Made by a program: the position numbers and the translations under genes. A stretch of 64,000 bases of DNA. It comes from DATBLZ01 sp036555065. GTDB taxonomy: Bacteria > Pseudomonadota > Gammaproteobacteria > Steroidobacterales > Rariloculaceae. Below the pieces are notes generated by a model. It saw only the letters and a program-made list of their open reading frames with translations, was not told where the DNA came from and did no database searches. The stretch lies in contig DATBLZ010000166.1 in assembly GCA_036555065.1 (NCBI GenBank), positions 1-64,000 of the forward strand, read 5' to 3'. This document shows, in pieces, positions 26,022 to 35,138 of the stretch. The first letter of the stretch is position 1. Each line of letters starts with the position of its first letter.

Positions 26022-26363
26022 CTAAGCCTTGCTCGGCAGACCGTATTGGTGGACGCGGACCTTCTCGAGCGTAACGAGACCGCTCGCCATCATGCCTTCG
26101 AGCACGGGTAGGAAGCGCTCAATTTTTTCTTCGCTGTCGACGATCTCGATGACCATCGGCAGGTCGTCGGAGAGCTCGAGGATCTTTGCGGTATGCAGCA
26201 CGCTGCTTGCGCCAAAGCCCTGCAGGCCGCGAAGCACAGTCGCACCGGCGAGGCCCTGGGCGCGGGCTTTCTGCACGATGGCTTCGTAGAGCGGCCGGTG
26301 CTCGTAGCGATCACGCTCACCGACGAAGAGCCGCAGCAGCGTCGATTGTTCCGGGATTTTCAT
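26022..26363 (-). CDS. DUF190 family protein (PII-like fold)
   Basis: A 113-residue cytoplasmic protein, started at the ATG at 26363 (MKIPEQSTLLRLFVGERD). The family pattern is visible in LYEAIVQKARAQGLAGATVLRGLQGFG and DLPMVIEIVDSEEKIERFLPVL. DUF190 proteins have a PII-like ferredoxin fold and are frequently encoded beside crcB. Here crcB ends ten bases upstream. It may sense a small ligand and tune CrcB or ion homeostasis, but no ligand is established. Confidence 0.88.
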   Translation of the reverse strand: MKIPEQSTLLRLFVGERDRYEHRPLYEAIVQKARAQGLAGATVLRGLQGFGASSVLHTAKILELSDDLPMVIEIVDSEEKIERFLPVLEGMMASGLVTLEKVRVHQYGLPSKA

Positions 26364-26373
26364 AACGCTTCTC

Positions 26374-26760
26374 CTACGGACGCGCCAGCACCGTCGCGGC
26401 CGCGTATCCGAGCCAGACGGCAATGAGGCAGAGGACTATCGACAGCAGAACGTTGGCGACGGCGAAGAGCCAGTCGCCGTCACGCACGAGGTTCAGCGTT
26501 TCCAAGCTGAACGATGAAAACGTCGTGTACCCCCCGAGAACGCCGATCAAGAGAAATGCCCGCACGTCGGGCGCCGCCAGTACACGGCCATCCGGCGCCA
26601 TGAGCGCCGCAAGGAAGCCGATCAGCAGCGACCCCAAGACGTTGACGATGAGCGTTCCCCACGGAAACGATGCGCCGAGCCAACGCGCAGCAAGACCGCT
26701 GCAACCATAACGCGCGACGCCGCCGATGGCGCTGCCGAGCGCAATCCACAAATACGTCAT
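26374..26760 (-). CDS. crcB: Fluoride exporter CrcB
   Basis: A 128-residue protein with four membrane helices. Landmarks of the Fluc/CrcB family are ALGSAIGGVARYG, FPWGTLIVNVLGSLLIGF and IGVLGGYTTFSSFSLE. The asparagine in NVLGS and the phenylalanine/threonine cluster TTFSSFS line the fluoride pore. It works as a dual-topology dimer exporting fluoride. Its ATG lies four bases after the stop of the upstream cation exporter gene, so CDF-crcB-DUF190 are likely one transcript; no fluoride riboswitch is expected directly before crcB. Confidence 0.93.
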   Translation of the reverse strand: MTYLWIALGSAIGGVARYGCSGLAARWLGASFPWGTLIVNVLGSLLIGFLAALMAPDGRVLAAPDVRAFLLIGVLGGYTTFSSFSLETLNLVRDGDWLFAVANVLLSIVLCLIAVWLGYAAATVLARP

Positions 26761-26764
26761 GCCC

Positions 26765-27718
26765 TCAGGAGTCCTGGCAAGCAGCTTGTTTCGCCGCGTG
26801 CGCCTCTTCGTCCGCGTGCCGGTTCTCGTGATCGTCGCCGCAGGCGCCATACTCGATCTCGACGGTCGCGTGCGCGATCGCGAAGTGCTCGGCGAGCAGT
26901 TGCTTGATCTTGCGGACCGCCATCTCCGAATTGGTGCCGGCCTCGACGCTCGCATGCATCGTCACCATCGGCCGTTCTTCGCTGATCGACCACGCGTGGA
27001 CATGGTGGATGTCTTGCACGAATGGCAGCGCCTTGCAGATGTCTTCCTTGACGGCGCGGACGTCGAAGCCCGACGGCGACCCTTCGAGCAGGATGTGGCC
27101 GCTGTCGGCGAGGACCTTCCACCCCGAGCGCAAGATGATCACGGCGACGAGCATCGAGAGTAGGGGATCGATCGGCATCCACCGAGTCCAGAGAATCACG
27201 ACGGATGCGGTCACTGCCGCAATCGAGCCGAGCATGTCGCCGGCGACATGGAGTGTTGCGGCGCGAATGTTGAGATTGCTCTTGTCCCCGCTGCGCAGGA
27301 TCAGAAATGCGATGACATTGACGACGAGGCCCGCGAGCGCGATCCAGAGCATCACGCCGCCCTGCACCTGAATCGGCGAGCGCAGCCGCTGAATGGCCTC
27401 GCCGACGATCCACGCAGCGATCGCGAAGAGCGCGATGCCGTTGACGAAGGCGACGAGCACGGAGAATCGGTCGAACCCGTATGTGCGGCGCCAATCCGCG
27501 GGCCGGCGCGCCATCCTGAAGCCGAGCCACGCCAACGCCAGCGACGCGAAATCCGTGAGCATGTGGCCCGCGTCGGCGAGGAGCGCGAGCGATCCGGCGA
27601 CGACGCCGCCGACGACCTCGGCCACCATGAAGGCGCCGGTAAGCACGGCCGCTAGACCGACGCTGCGCTCGTTGACGGCGTGTCCGTGCCTTGCCTCGTG
27701 ATCGGGGTGGTCGTGCAT
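26765..27718 (-). CDS. Cation diffusion facilitator (Zn/Co/Cd efflux, CzcD/ZitB-like)
   Basis: A 317-residue CDF exporter. Both histidine/aspartate metal sites are visible: LLADAGHMLTDFASL in helix 2 and LHVAGDMLGSI in helix 5. The N-terminus (MHDHPDHEARHGH) and the C-terminus (ACGDDHENRHADEEAH) are histidine-rich and probably bind metal in the cytoplasm. The C-terminal regulatory domain contains HHVHAWSISEERPMVTMH. Such exporters use the proton gradient to remove zinc, cobalt or cadmium. It heads the minus-strand set with crcB and DUF190. Confidence 0.92.
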   Translation of the reverse strand: MHDHPDHEARHGHAVNERSVGLAAVLTGAFMVAEVVGGVVAGSLALLADAGHMLTDFASLALAWLGFRMARRPADWRRTYGFDRFSVLVAFVNGIALFAIAAWIVGEAIQRLRSPIQVQGGVMLWIALAGLVVNVIAFLILRSGDKSNLNIRAATLHVAGDMLGSIAAVTASVVILWTRWMPIDPLLSMLVAVIILRSGWKVLADSGHILLEGSPSGFDVRAVKEDICKALPFVQDIHHVHAWSISEERPMVTMHASVEAGTNSEMAVRKIKQLLAEHFAIAHATVEIEYGACGDDHENRHADEEAHAAKQAACQDS

Positions 27719-27757
27719 TGTCGCGCCTACCGCGGCGCTCGAATTCTACAGTGAGAA

Positions 27758-27783
27758 GAGTCGCGGCTGAAGCCGCTCCCACA
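27758..27783. repeat. REP-like palindromic repeat, copy 1
   Basis: The 26-base unit reads gagtcgcggctgaag plus ccgctcccaca; its core can form a hairpin (CGCGGCT/AGCCGCT). The same unit is present exactly, in inverse orientation, at 33565-33590, and in degenerate form at 41456-41481 and 56746-56770. It lies between the CDF gene and the FHA gene, extragenic like the other copies. Confidence 0.75.
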
Positions 27784-27788
27784 GGGGA

Positions 27789-29183
27789 TCAGGCGACGCT
27801 CGCTTTGACCTTCTGCTCGGCGCGCATGCCCGTGACGCGCGTTGCCTCGGCGTCGTACGTTCGCGCGATCTCCTCGAGGAATGCCGCGGGAAACTCACCG
27901 GGGTTCCGCTGCGAGAGGACTTGGTAGAGGTCCTTGAAGAGGTCCCAATACTTGAGTTTGTTCGTCGCGGCCATGATGCCCGTGCGGCCGTTCGAGAACT
28001 TCTGCTCGAGATGCTCGGGATCGACTCGCTCGATATAGGCAACGACTGCCTCGAGCATTGCCTTCATGAGGATCTGCTGATGCCTGCGGATGTCGTCGAA
28101 TGCGTCGCGGACTGCCTGCACGGCGTCTAGGTACTGCTCGGAGTCGCGGAACAACAAGTTGTTGAGCGCCTCATCGACGCCGGCCGAGAACTTGAGCGAG
28201 TTGTTGTTGCCACCCGGCTGTATCGTCGTATTCGATTGTCGCAGCAGGCTCTTCTGCGCCGCGCGCAGGTGCAAATTCTCAGTGAGGCCGGCAATCGTCT
28301 CGCGCATGAGCTGGCCAAGACGCAGCAATAGCGCCTCGGACTGTTGCTCGTCGAGCGCCATCACGGGCATGCCGGCGCCGCGGAAGAACGCATCGAGCGT
28401 GAGCGCCGGGGTCACCGGCGTTGGTTCTACAGCAGGAGCGGCGATCGGCGCGACGGAAGCGACGGGTGCCGCCGCAGCACCGGCGCGGGCACTGATCTTC
28501 CGCTTGCGCTTGACCTTGATGGGTGGGGGCTGCGCGGCGTTCGTGCGGACGCGCGCCGTATCCGACTCGCGCGGCTTGGCAGCCGCACTTGGCGCCGCGG
28601 GCGACGGCGCTGCCGCCGGCGCGCTCGTATGGGACGGCGCCTGGTCGGGCACGAGCGCAAGCTCCCCGCTCGTGAAGCCGTAATCGAGCGGCGACAACGT
28701 CGTTGCTTGGTCCTGGTCGAGCAGCGTTTCGATGCCGACGCCCGTGATCTCGAATGGGTCGACGAGATCGCGCTTCACGGGCTCGGGTGCGTCGACGCGC
28801 TGCATGAGGTCGACGGGGTCGACGTGCGGCTGAATCGGAATTCGCTCTTTCGTGCTATCGCTCTCATCGATCTCGACGACCATTTCGTAATCGCCCATGC
28901 GAATGCGATCGCCGGGGAAGAGCCGCTGCGGATTGCCGCGTCCGACGGGCGTGTTCGAGCCGTTTATGTAGAGGCCGTTCGAAGACGTATCGATGATGTA
29001 GTAGCTGCCCGAGCGAAAATCGATGCTCGCGTGGCGGCTCGAGACAAATCGCTGTGCGTCGGGTAACACCCAATCGCTTTCGAGCGAGCGGCCGATCGTG
29101 CCGCCGTTTTGACCGAACTCCTTCGTGCTGCGCTCGCGTAGACCTTGTCTGTGCTTGCTGACGACTTGCAGGCGCAGTGCCAT
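27789..29183 (-). CDS. Type VI secretion-type FHA-domain protein (TagH-like), orphan
   Basis: A 464-residue protein; the ATG at 29183 has GAGGG six bases upstream. The N-terminal FHA domain (about residues 25-105) has IGRSLESDWVL, SSRHASIDF and DTSSNGLYING, the phosphothreonine-binding Arg, Ser-Arg-His and Asn-Gly positions. The middle (about 130-270) is low-complexity Pro/Ala with a basic KRKRKIS patch. The C-terminal part (LGQLMRETIAGLTENL, KFSAGVDEALNNLLF, YWDLFKDLYQVLSQRNPGEFP) is the type VI secretion FHA family (TagH). No other type VI gene is in the window. It may regulate a distant apparatus or have another role. Confidence 0.82.
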   Translation of the reverse strand: MALRLQVVSKHRQGLRERSTKEFGQNGGTIGRSLESDWVLPDAQRFVSSRHASIDFRSGSYYIIDTSSNGLYINGSNTPVGRGNPQRLFPGDRIRMGDYEMVVEIDESDSTKERIPIQPHVDPVDLMQRVDAPEPVKRDLVDPFEITGVGIETLLDQDQATTLSPLDYGFTSGELALVPDQAPSHTSAPAAAPSPAAPSAAAKPRESDTARVRTNAAQPPPIKVKRKRKISARAGAAAAPVASVAPIAAPAVEPTPVTPALTLDAFFRGAGMPVMALDEQQSEALLLRLGQLMRETIAGLTENLHLRAAQKSLLRQSNTTIQPGGNNNSLKFSAGVDEALNNLLFRDSEQYLDAVQAVRDAFDDIRRHQQILMKAMLEAVVAYIERVDPEHLEQKFSNGRTGIMAATNKLKYWDLFKDLYQVLSQRNPGEFPAAFLEEIARTYDAEATRVTGMRAEQKVKASVA

Positions 29184-29339
29184 TTGCAACCCTCGTGATA
29201 CGGAGCTGGCGGGGATATTGGCGCAGTATAGCGACGAGGATTGCCGAAGCAGCGACGCGAAATCCTGGACTGTGACCTGAGTCTCAGTTATGACGCGCCT
29301 ATGTTAAGCTGCGGCGGCATTCAGAGCAGCAGCCGAGCG

Positions 29340-29684
29340 ATGGCGTCCCAACCGATCTACAAAATCCTCTTCTTGAATCAAGGCAAGGTCTACGAAATTT
29401 ACGCGCGCCGCGTGAGCCATGGCTCGCTGTTCGGATTCATCGAGGTCGAGAAGCTCGTGTTCGGAACGCGAACATCGGTCGTAGTGGATCCGACCGAGGA
29501 GAAGATCCAAACGGAGTTCGCCGGCGTCAAGCGCACGTATTTGCCCATGCACTCGATTTTGCGCATCGACGAGGTCGACAAGCAGGGCGTGAGCAAGGTC
29601 GTGAATGCCGAAGGCGGCAACATCGCGCAGTTTCCGATGCCCATGTACACGCCGCCGGGGCAGGGCGGTAAGGGCGTAAAATAA
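29340..29684 (+). CDS. DUF1820 family protein
   Basis: A 114-residue cytoplasmic protein from ATG 29340. The family pattern is clear: YKILFLNQGKVYEIYARRV, LFGFIEVEKLVFG, SVVVDPTEEKIQTEF and the hydrophilic C-terminus with proline (PMYTPPGQGGKG). DUF1820 genes occur in gammaproteobacteria, and no function is known to me. The stop is four bases before the purL ATG, so the two genes are probably co-transcribed. An earlier in-frame ATG at 29241 would add residues not seen in the family. Confidence 0.85.
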   Translation: MASQPIYKILFLNQGKVYEIYARRVSHGSLFGFIEVEKLVFGTRTSVVVDPTEEKIQTEFAGVKRTYLPMHSILRIDEVDKQGVSKVVNAEGGNIAQFPMPMYTPPGQGGKGVK

Positions 29685-29688
29685 CTTC

Positions 29689-32600
29689 ATGACGATGCTG
29701 CAGCTGGCCGGGCCAGCGGCCGAGACTGCTTTCCGCCTCGCCAGGCGGCGCGAAGAGATGCGGGCGCGCTCGCCGGCATTCGTTGATCTTGGCCTCTCCT
29801 TCGAGCACTACGTTCACGTGAACCGCGCCCTCGCGCCCCGCGAGCGCGCGATCTTGGATGCGCTCGTTGCTTACGGCGCTCCCGCGACCGCGGTTGGAGG
29901 AGCGCAAAAGCTTTACATCGTGCCGCGCCTCGGCACGATTTCGCCGTGGGCTTCGAAGGCGACCGATATCGCGCGAATTTGCGGGCTCGATTTGCACCGT
30001 ATCGAGCGCGGCCGCGTGCTCGAGATCAAGGCGTCGAAGCGCCTCGGCCAGGAGGAGCTGCTCAGCCTCGCTTCGCTCGTGCACGACCGCATGACCGAAA
30101 GCGTGCTGCTCGAGCCGCCCACCGAGAAGATACTGTTCGCATCGCCGCAGCCCCGGCCCGCGCGCTGGATCGAGCTCGGCAAGAATCCGGTCGCGACGCT
30201 CGAGCGCGCGAATCGCGAGCTCGGGCTCGCGCTCTCGGCCGATGAGATCGAATACCTCGCCGCGCAGTTTCGCGCGCTGCGCCGCGACCCCTCGGATGTC
30301 GAGCTCATGATGTTCGCGCAGGCGAACTCGGAGCACTGCCGGCACAAAGTTTTCAACGCGAGTTGGATCATCGACGGCAAGCCGGCGCCGAAGAGTCTCT
30401 TTCAGATGATTCGCAACACGCATGCGCATGCGCCCGACGGCGTGCTCTCGGCGTACTCGGACAACGCCGCGGTCGTCGCGGGGCCCGATGCCGCGTGGTT
30501 CTTTCCCGATCCGCGCTCGGGCCTCTACGAATACGTGACCGAGCCCGCGCACATGCTCATGAAGGTCGAGACGCACAACCACCCGACGGCGATCTCGCCG
30601 TTTCCGGGCGCGGCGACGGGTCCGGGCGGCGAGATCCGCGACGAGGGCGCGACGGGCCGCGGCGCGAAACCGAAAGCGGGGCTCACGGGATTTACGGTCT
30701 CGCATCTCGAGATCGCGGATTGGAAGCAGCCATGGGAAGAGAAGCTTCCCGGCAAGCCCGATCGTATCGCCTCGCCCTTGCAAATCATGCTCGAAGGACC
30801 GATCGGCGCGGCTTCATTCAACAACGAGTTCGGCCGGCCCGCGTTGAACGGCTACTTCCGCACGTGCTTGCTCGAGGACGACGGCGTTTGGCGCGGCTAC
30901 CACAAGCCGATCATGCTCGCGGGCGGCATCGGCCAAGTTCGTGAGATGCACGTGACGAAGGCGCGTCCCGCCGCGGGCGCGAAACTCATCGTGCTCGGCG
31001 GCCCGGCGATGCTGATCGGCTTGGGCGGCGGCGCTGCGTCGTCGCAAGGCAGCGGCGCGGGCGAGGAAGCGCTCGACTTCGCGTCGGTGCAACGCGGTAA
31101 TCCCGAGATGCAGCGCCGCGCGCAAGAAGTCATCGACGCGTGCTGGGCGCTCGGCGCCGACAACCCGATCGGCGCGATTCACGACGTCGGCGCGGGCGGG
31201 CTGTCGAACGCCGTGCCCGAGATCGTCGAGCACAGCCGCTGCGGTGCAAAGCTCGAGCTCCGCAACGTGCCGAGCGACGAGCCCGGCATGAGCCCGATGG
31301 AATTGTGGTGCAACGAGTCGCAAGAGCGGTATGTCATGAGCATCGAGCCCGGGCGGCTCGAAGCCTTCGCCGCGATCTGCGCGCGCGAGCGGTGTCCCTA
31401 CGCCGTGCTCGGCGAGCTCACGGCCGAGCGCGTGCTTGCGGTCAACGATCGCGAGCTCGGCAACGAGCCCGTCGCGATGCCGATGGAAGTCTTGTTCGGC
31501 AAGCCGCCGAAGATGACGCGCAAGATCACGAGCGCGGCGCAAGAGACTCCCGCCTGGGACCATCGCCGCATCGAGCTCGGCGCTGCCATCGACCGTGTGC
31601 TCGCGTTTCCGGCCGTCGCCGACAAGTCGTTCCTGATTCATATCGGCGATCGCACCGTCGGCGGTCTCGTGGCGCGCGATCAGCTCGTCGGCCCTTGGCA
31701 GGTGCCCGTCAGCGACGTTGCGGTCACGGCCGCGAGCTACTCGGGCTACACGGGCGAGGCCATGGCCATAGGTGAGCGTACGCCGGTCGCGATTGAGAAT
31801 GGCCCCGCCGCGGCAAGGCTCGCGGTCGCCGAGGCCGTCATGAACATCGTGGCGGCCGACGTCGCCACGCTCGGCGACATACGACTCTCGGCGAACTGGA
31901 TGGCGGCGGCCGCGTACGGCAACGACGACGCGGCGCTCTTCGCGATGGTCGAAGCCGTCGGCGAGGAGCTCTGCCCGGAGCTCGGTATCGCGATCCCCGT
32001 CGGCAAGGACTCGTTGTCGATGCGCACGAGCTGGACCGACGCCGGCGCCGAGCGCGAGGTCGTCGCGCCCGTTTCGCTCGTCGTCTCGGCATTCGCACCC
32101 GTGAAAGACATTCGCGCGACGCTCACGCCGGAGCTCGTGCGCGACCGCGATACGGTGTTGATATTCGTCGACCTCGCGAATGGGGAGGCCAGGCTCGGCG
32201 GCTCGTGTCTTGCGCAAGCGCACGGCGCCTATGGCGGCGAGCCGCCCGACGTCGACGCCGAAGCTCTGCAACACTTTTTCAACGCGCAGCGCATGCTTCG
32301 CGAAGCCGGCCTCGTGCTCGCGTATCACGACCGCTCGGACGGCGGTCTCTTCGTCACGCTCGCCGAAATGGCGTTTGCCGCGCACGTCGGCTTGACGGTA
32401 ACGTTACCCGAGGACGCGACCGACGCCGTCGGTTATCTATTCAATGAGGAGCTCGGGGCCGTCATTCAAGTGGAGCGCTCGCGGCTCGCCGAAGCCGAAT
32501 CGGTGCTCGAGCTCTTGGATTGTCTCGACTACCGCGTGATCGCGGAGCTCCGACAAGACGGCGCGTTCGTCGTTCGTCGCGGTGCTGCCGAGCTCTACCG

Positions 32601-33561
32601 CTCGACGCGCGTCGCGCTCCACGAGCGCTGGTCGGAGCTCACGTATCGCATGCAGGCGCTGCGCGATGATCCCGAATGTGCGCGCGAGGCGCGCGCGGCG
32701 ACGCTCGATGAGGGCGATCCCGGGTTGAACGCTGCCCTCACGTTCCCGTTGCCGTCGCTCGAAGGCCGCACGCGGGCGTCGAAGATTAAGCGCCCCGAGG
32801 TCGCGATCTTGCGCGAGCAGGGCGTCAACGGGCAGCGCGAGATGGCCGCAGCGCTCGATCGGGCCGGCTTCGCCGCCTTCGACGTGCATATGACCGATCT
32901 CATCGCCGGCCGCGTCGAGCTCGAGCGTTTTCGGGGTCTCGTCGCGTGCGGCGGGTTCTCGTATGGCGACGTGCTCGGCGCCGGCGGCGGCTGGGCGAAG
33001 TCGATTCTGTTCATCGACCGCCTGCGCGCGGCGTTCATGAAGTTCTTCGCGCGCAAGGACACGTTCGCGCTCGGCATCTGCAACGGTTGCCAGATGCTCG
33101 CCGCGCTCAAGGAGCTGATTCCGGGCACGGACGCGTGGCCCAAGTTCGTGCGCAACCGTTCCGATCAGTTCGAAGGGCGCCTGTGCCTCGTGCGAATCGA
33201 AGAGAGCCCGTCGATTCTGCTCGCCGGCATGGCCGGGTCGCGGCTGCCGATCGTGACCGCGCACGGCGAAGGGCGCGCGGAGTTTGCGAATGACGCGGCG
33301 CTCGCGCGCTGCGAGGCGGGCCTCACGGCCGTGCGCTTCGTCGACAACTACGGCGCGACCGCGGCGCGTTATCCCGCGAACCCGAACGGCTCGCCGCACG
33401 GCATCGCCGGGTTAACGAGCGCCGACGGCCGCGTCACGATCATCATGCCGCACCCGGAGCGCGTGTTCCGCACGACGCAGCTCTCATACCATCCGCGCGA
33501 ATGGGGCGAGTGCTCGCCGTGGCAGCAGCTCTTCGACAACGCCCGTGCATGGGTCGACTGA
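29689..33561 (+). CDS. purL: Phosphoribosylformylglycinamidine synthase (single-chain PurL)
   Basis: A 1290-residue enzyme (E. coli 1295) of purine synthesis, converting FGAR, ATP and glutamine to FGAM. The N-terminal linker includes PRLGTISPWASKATDIA; the AIR-synthase-like domains carry FAQANSEHCRHKVFNA, KVETHNHPTAISPFPGAATG and GKDSLSMRTSW. The C-terminal class I glutaminase has the nucleophile cysteine in LGICNGCQML and the His/Glu pair in IMPHPERVFR. All three catalytic parts are intact. An adjacent ATG at 29695 is an alternative start. The REP-like copy 2 follows four bases after the stop. Confidence 0.97.
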   Translation: MTMLQLAGPAAETAFRLARRREEMRARSPAFVDLGLSFEHYVHVNRALAPRERAILDALVAYGAPATAVGGAQKLYIVPRLGTISPWASKATDIARICGLDLHRIERGRVLEIKASKRLGQEELLSLASLVHDRMTESVLLEPPTEKILFASPQPRPARWIELGKNPVATLERANRELGLALSADEIEYLAAQFRALRRDPSDVELMMFAQANSEHCRHKVFNASWIIDGKPAPKSLFQMIRNTHAHAPDGVLSAYSDNAAVVAGPDAAWFFPDPRSGLYEYVTEPAHMLMKVETHNHPTAISPFPGAATGPGGEIRDEGATGRGAKPKAGLTGFTVSHLEIADWKQPWEEKLPGKPDRIASPLQIMLEGPIGAASFNNEFGRPALNGYFRTCLLEDDGVWRGYHKPIMLAGGIGQVREMHVTKARPAAGAKLIVLGGPAMLIGLGGGAASSQGSGAGEEALDFASVQRGNPEMQRRAQEVIDACWALGADNPIGAIHDVGAGGLSNAVPEIVEHSRCGAKLELRNVPSDEPGMSPMELWCNESQERYVMSIEPGRLEAFAAICARERCPYAVLGELTAERVLAVNDRELGNEPVAMPMEVLFGKPPKMTRKITSAAQETPAWDHRRIELGAAIDRVLAFPAVADKSFLIHIGDRTVGGLVARDQLVGPWQVPVSDVAVTAASYSGYTGEAMAIGERTPVAIENGPAAARLAVAEAVMNIVAADVATLGDIRLSANWMAAAAYGNDDAALFAMVEAVGEELCPELGIAIPVGKDSLSMRTSWTDAGAEREVVAPVSLVVSAFAPVKDIRATLTPELVRDRDTVLIFVDLANGEARLGGSCLAQAHGAYGGEPPDVDAEALQHFFNAQRMLREAGLVLAYHDRSDGGLFVTLAEMAFAAHVGLTVTLPEDATDAVGYLFNEELGAVIQVERSRLAEAESVLELLDCLDYRVIAELRQDGAFVVRRGAAELYRSTRVALHERWSELTYRMQALRDDPECAREARAATLDEGDPGLNAALTFPLPSLEGRTRASKIKRPEVAILREQGVNGQREMAAALDRAGFAAFDVHMTDLIAGRVELERFRGLVACGGFSYGDVLGAGGGWAKSILFIDRLRAAFMKFFARKDTFALGICNGCQMLAALKELIPGTDAWPKFVRNRSDQFEGRLCLVRIEESPSILLAGMAGSRLPIVTAHGEGRAEFANDAALARCEAGLTAVRFVDNYGATAARYPANPNGSPHGIAGLTSADGRVTIIMPHPERVFRTTQLSYHPREWGECSPWQQLFDNARAWVD

Positions 33562-33564
33562 AGG

Positions 33565-33590
33565 TGTGGGAGCGGCTTCAGCCGCGACTC
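33565..33590. repeat. REP-like palindromic repeat, copy 2
   Basis: The unit reads tgtgggagcggcttc plus agccgcgactc, the exact reverse complement of copy 1 at 27758-27783. It sits between two convergent stop codons, purL at 33561 and the dehydrogenase gene at 33592, where its hairpin could also act as a bidirectional mRNA 3' end. Confidence 0.8.
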
Positions 33591-33591
33591 C

Positions 33592-35118
33592 TCAGCTCTC
33601 CGGAACCAACCGCACGATCTGCGCGCCCGACTCGTGCTCAAGCAAGAGATAGATCGCTCCCTCCGGGCCGTTCTCGACGTCGCGGATACGGGCGAAGCCC
33701 TTGAGCAGCGTTTCGCGGTGAACCACGCGATCGCCGTCGAGGACGATGCGATAGAGCTCCGTTGCCTTGAGCGTGCCGACGATCAAGTTATGGCGCCACT
33801 CGGGAAATGCGTCGCCGTCATAGAACACGAAGGCCGACACGGCGGGCGAGGGCGTGAGATCGACGATCGGCTGCTCGATGTCGGCTAAATCGAACTCGAT
33901 GCCGAGGTCTCTGCCGTAGTCGACGGGCGTGCTGTCGTACTTGAGGCCCTTCGAATAGAGCGGCCAGCCGTAATTCCTTCCGCGCTGCAAGTGATTGACC
34001 TCGTCGCCGCCGCGCTGGCCCATCTCCGTTTCCCAGAGCTGCCCGGTTTGCCGGTCGAACTCGAGACCCTGCGGGCTTCTGTGCCCGTAAGTCCAAATAC
34101 TCGGCAAGGCACCGGCGCGATCGACGAACGGATTGTCCGCGGGGATCGAGCCGTCGTCGTTGACGCGATGGATCTTCCCGTAGGGCATCCCGAGATCCTG
34201 AACGCCGACTTGCTCGCCGGCGCCTTTGATGCCGACGCTGATGAAGACATGGCCGGCATCGTCGAACGCGATGCGCCCGCCCGCGCCCATGTCGGGCATC
34301 CCCGTGTAGGTCTCGGGGTCGGCGCTCCAAATGGTCTCCTGGTCCACCCACTCGCCGTTCACGATGCGCCCGCGCACGAGCTTGTTCATCGAGACCGCCA
34401 TGTGCGAGGCGCGGCTCGCCGTGTTGCAGTCGGTGCAACGATCGCCGTAGTGAAGGTAGATCCAGCCGTTCTCCGCGTAGTCGGGATGGACCGCGACATC
34501 CAAGATCCAGCCGAGCCCGAACGTCAGCAGGATGCCGGGCACCTTGAACCCATCGGCGTACGCCTGCGGTGCGCCGCGAATGAGCTCCGACTGCACGCCG
34601 TCGGCGGAGATGATGCTCAGGCCCCGCGTCTTCTCCGTGAGCAGGATGCGCCCGTCCGGCAGCGGCGCGATCGAGAACGGCAGCGGATCGAGGCCCGTGG
34701 CCACGGTCTCGATCCGAAAGTCATGGAGCTCGCTCTCGATGACGCCCTCAGGAATAACGAGCGGCGCGGCGATCTTGAAGTCCGTATACGTGAGATTCGC
34801 GCGGCGCTCGGAGATATAGATCGCGAGCCTTTGGATGCGGGCGGCATCGAGCGTCGCCGACCACGCCGGCATCGCCGTCTCCGCGATGCCGTCCGCGATG
34901 CTCTTGCTGATGTCGGCGATCGAGTCACCGTGGCGCAGCTCGCCGACGAGCGGCGTGCCTTGCGCGGCGCCTTCGAGGTTCACGCCGTGACAGACGCTGC
35001 AGTTGTCTTGGTAGTCCGTGACGAACGGATCCTGCAGTTGTGCGTTGGCCGTCGCCGCCGCGAGGCCGGCGAGGGCAATTCCGATCGACCGCTGCATCCA
35101 TATCCAATTGATTTTCAT
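33592..35118 (-). CDS. Cytochrome c-fused PQQ-type sugar dehydrogenase
   Basis: A 508-residue exported protein; the ATG at 35118 starts the signal peptide (MKINWIWMQR, ending ATANA-Q). Residues about 35-125 form a c-type cytochrome domain with heme site CSVCH and a likely axial methionine in ETAMPAWS. Residues about 140-505 are a soluble aldose-sugar-dehydrogenase-type beta-propeller (FSIAPLPDGRILLTEK, GLGWILDVAVHPDYAENGWIYLHY, YGHRSPQGLEFD, QRGGDEVNHLQRGRNYGWP). It should oxidise a sugar or alcohol in the periplasm with PQQ and pass electrons to its own heme. The substrate is unknown; pqq genes are not in the window. Confidence 0.85.
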   Translation of the reverse strand: MKINWIWMQRSIGIALAGLAAATANAQLQDPFVTDYQDNCSVCHGVNLEGAAQGTPLVGELRHGDSIADISKSIADGIAETAMPAWSATLDAARIQRLAIYISERRANLTYTDFKIAAPLVIPEGVIESELHDFRIETVATGLDPLPFSIAPLPDGRILLTEKTRGLSIISADGVQSELIRGAPQAYADGFKVPGILLTFGLGWILDVAVHPDYAENGWIYLHYGDRCTDCNTASRASHMAVSMNKLVRGRIVNGEWVDQETIWSADPETYTGMPDMGAGGRIAFDDAGHVFISVGIKGAGEQVGVQDLGMPYGKIHRVNDDGSIPADNPFVDRAGALPSIWTYGHRSPQGLEFDRQTGQLWETEMGQRGGDEVNHLQRGRNYGWPLYSKGLKYDSTPVDYGRDLGIEFDLADIEQPIVDLTPSPAVSAFVFYDGDAFPEWRHNLIVGTLKATELYRIVLDGDRVVHRETLLKGFARIRDVENGPEGAIYLLLEHESGAQIVRLVPES

Positions 35119-35138
35119 GGTTATTCCTGAGACCGAGC

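Noticed and set aside
26374..26760. Fluoride riboswitch before crcB
   Set aside because: Only four bases separate crcB from the upstream CDF gene, leaving no room for a leader; none was recognised elsewhere in that set.
27789..29183. A type VI secretion locus
   Set aside because: Only the TagH-like gene is present; no structural tss genes occur on either side.
30814..32385. Open frame of 523 codons on the minus strand within purL
   Set aside because: Antisense to the well-conserved PurL catalytic domains; charged, repetitive composition with no recognisable motif.
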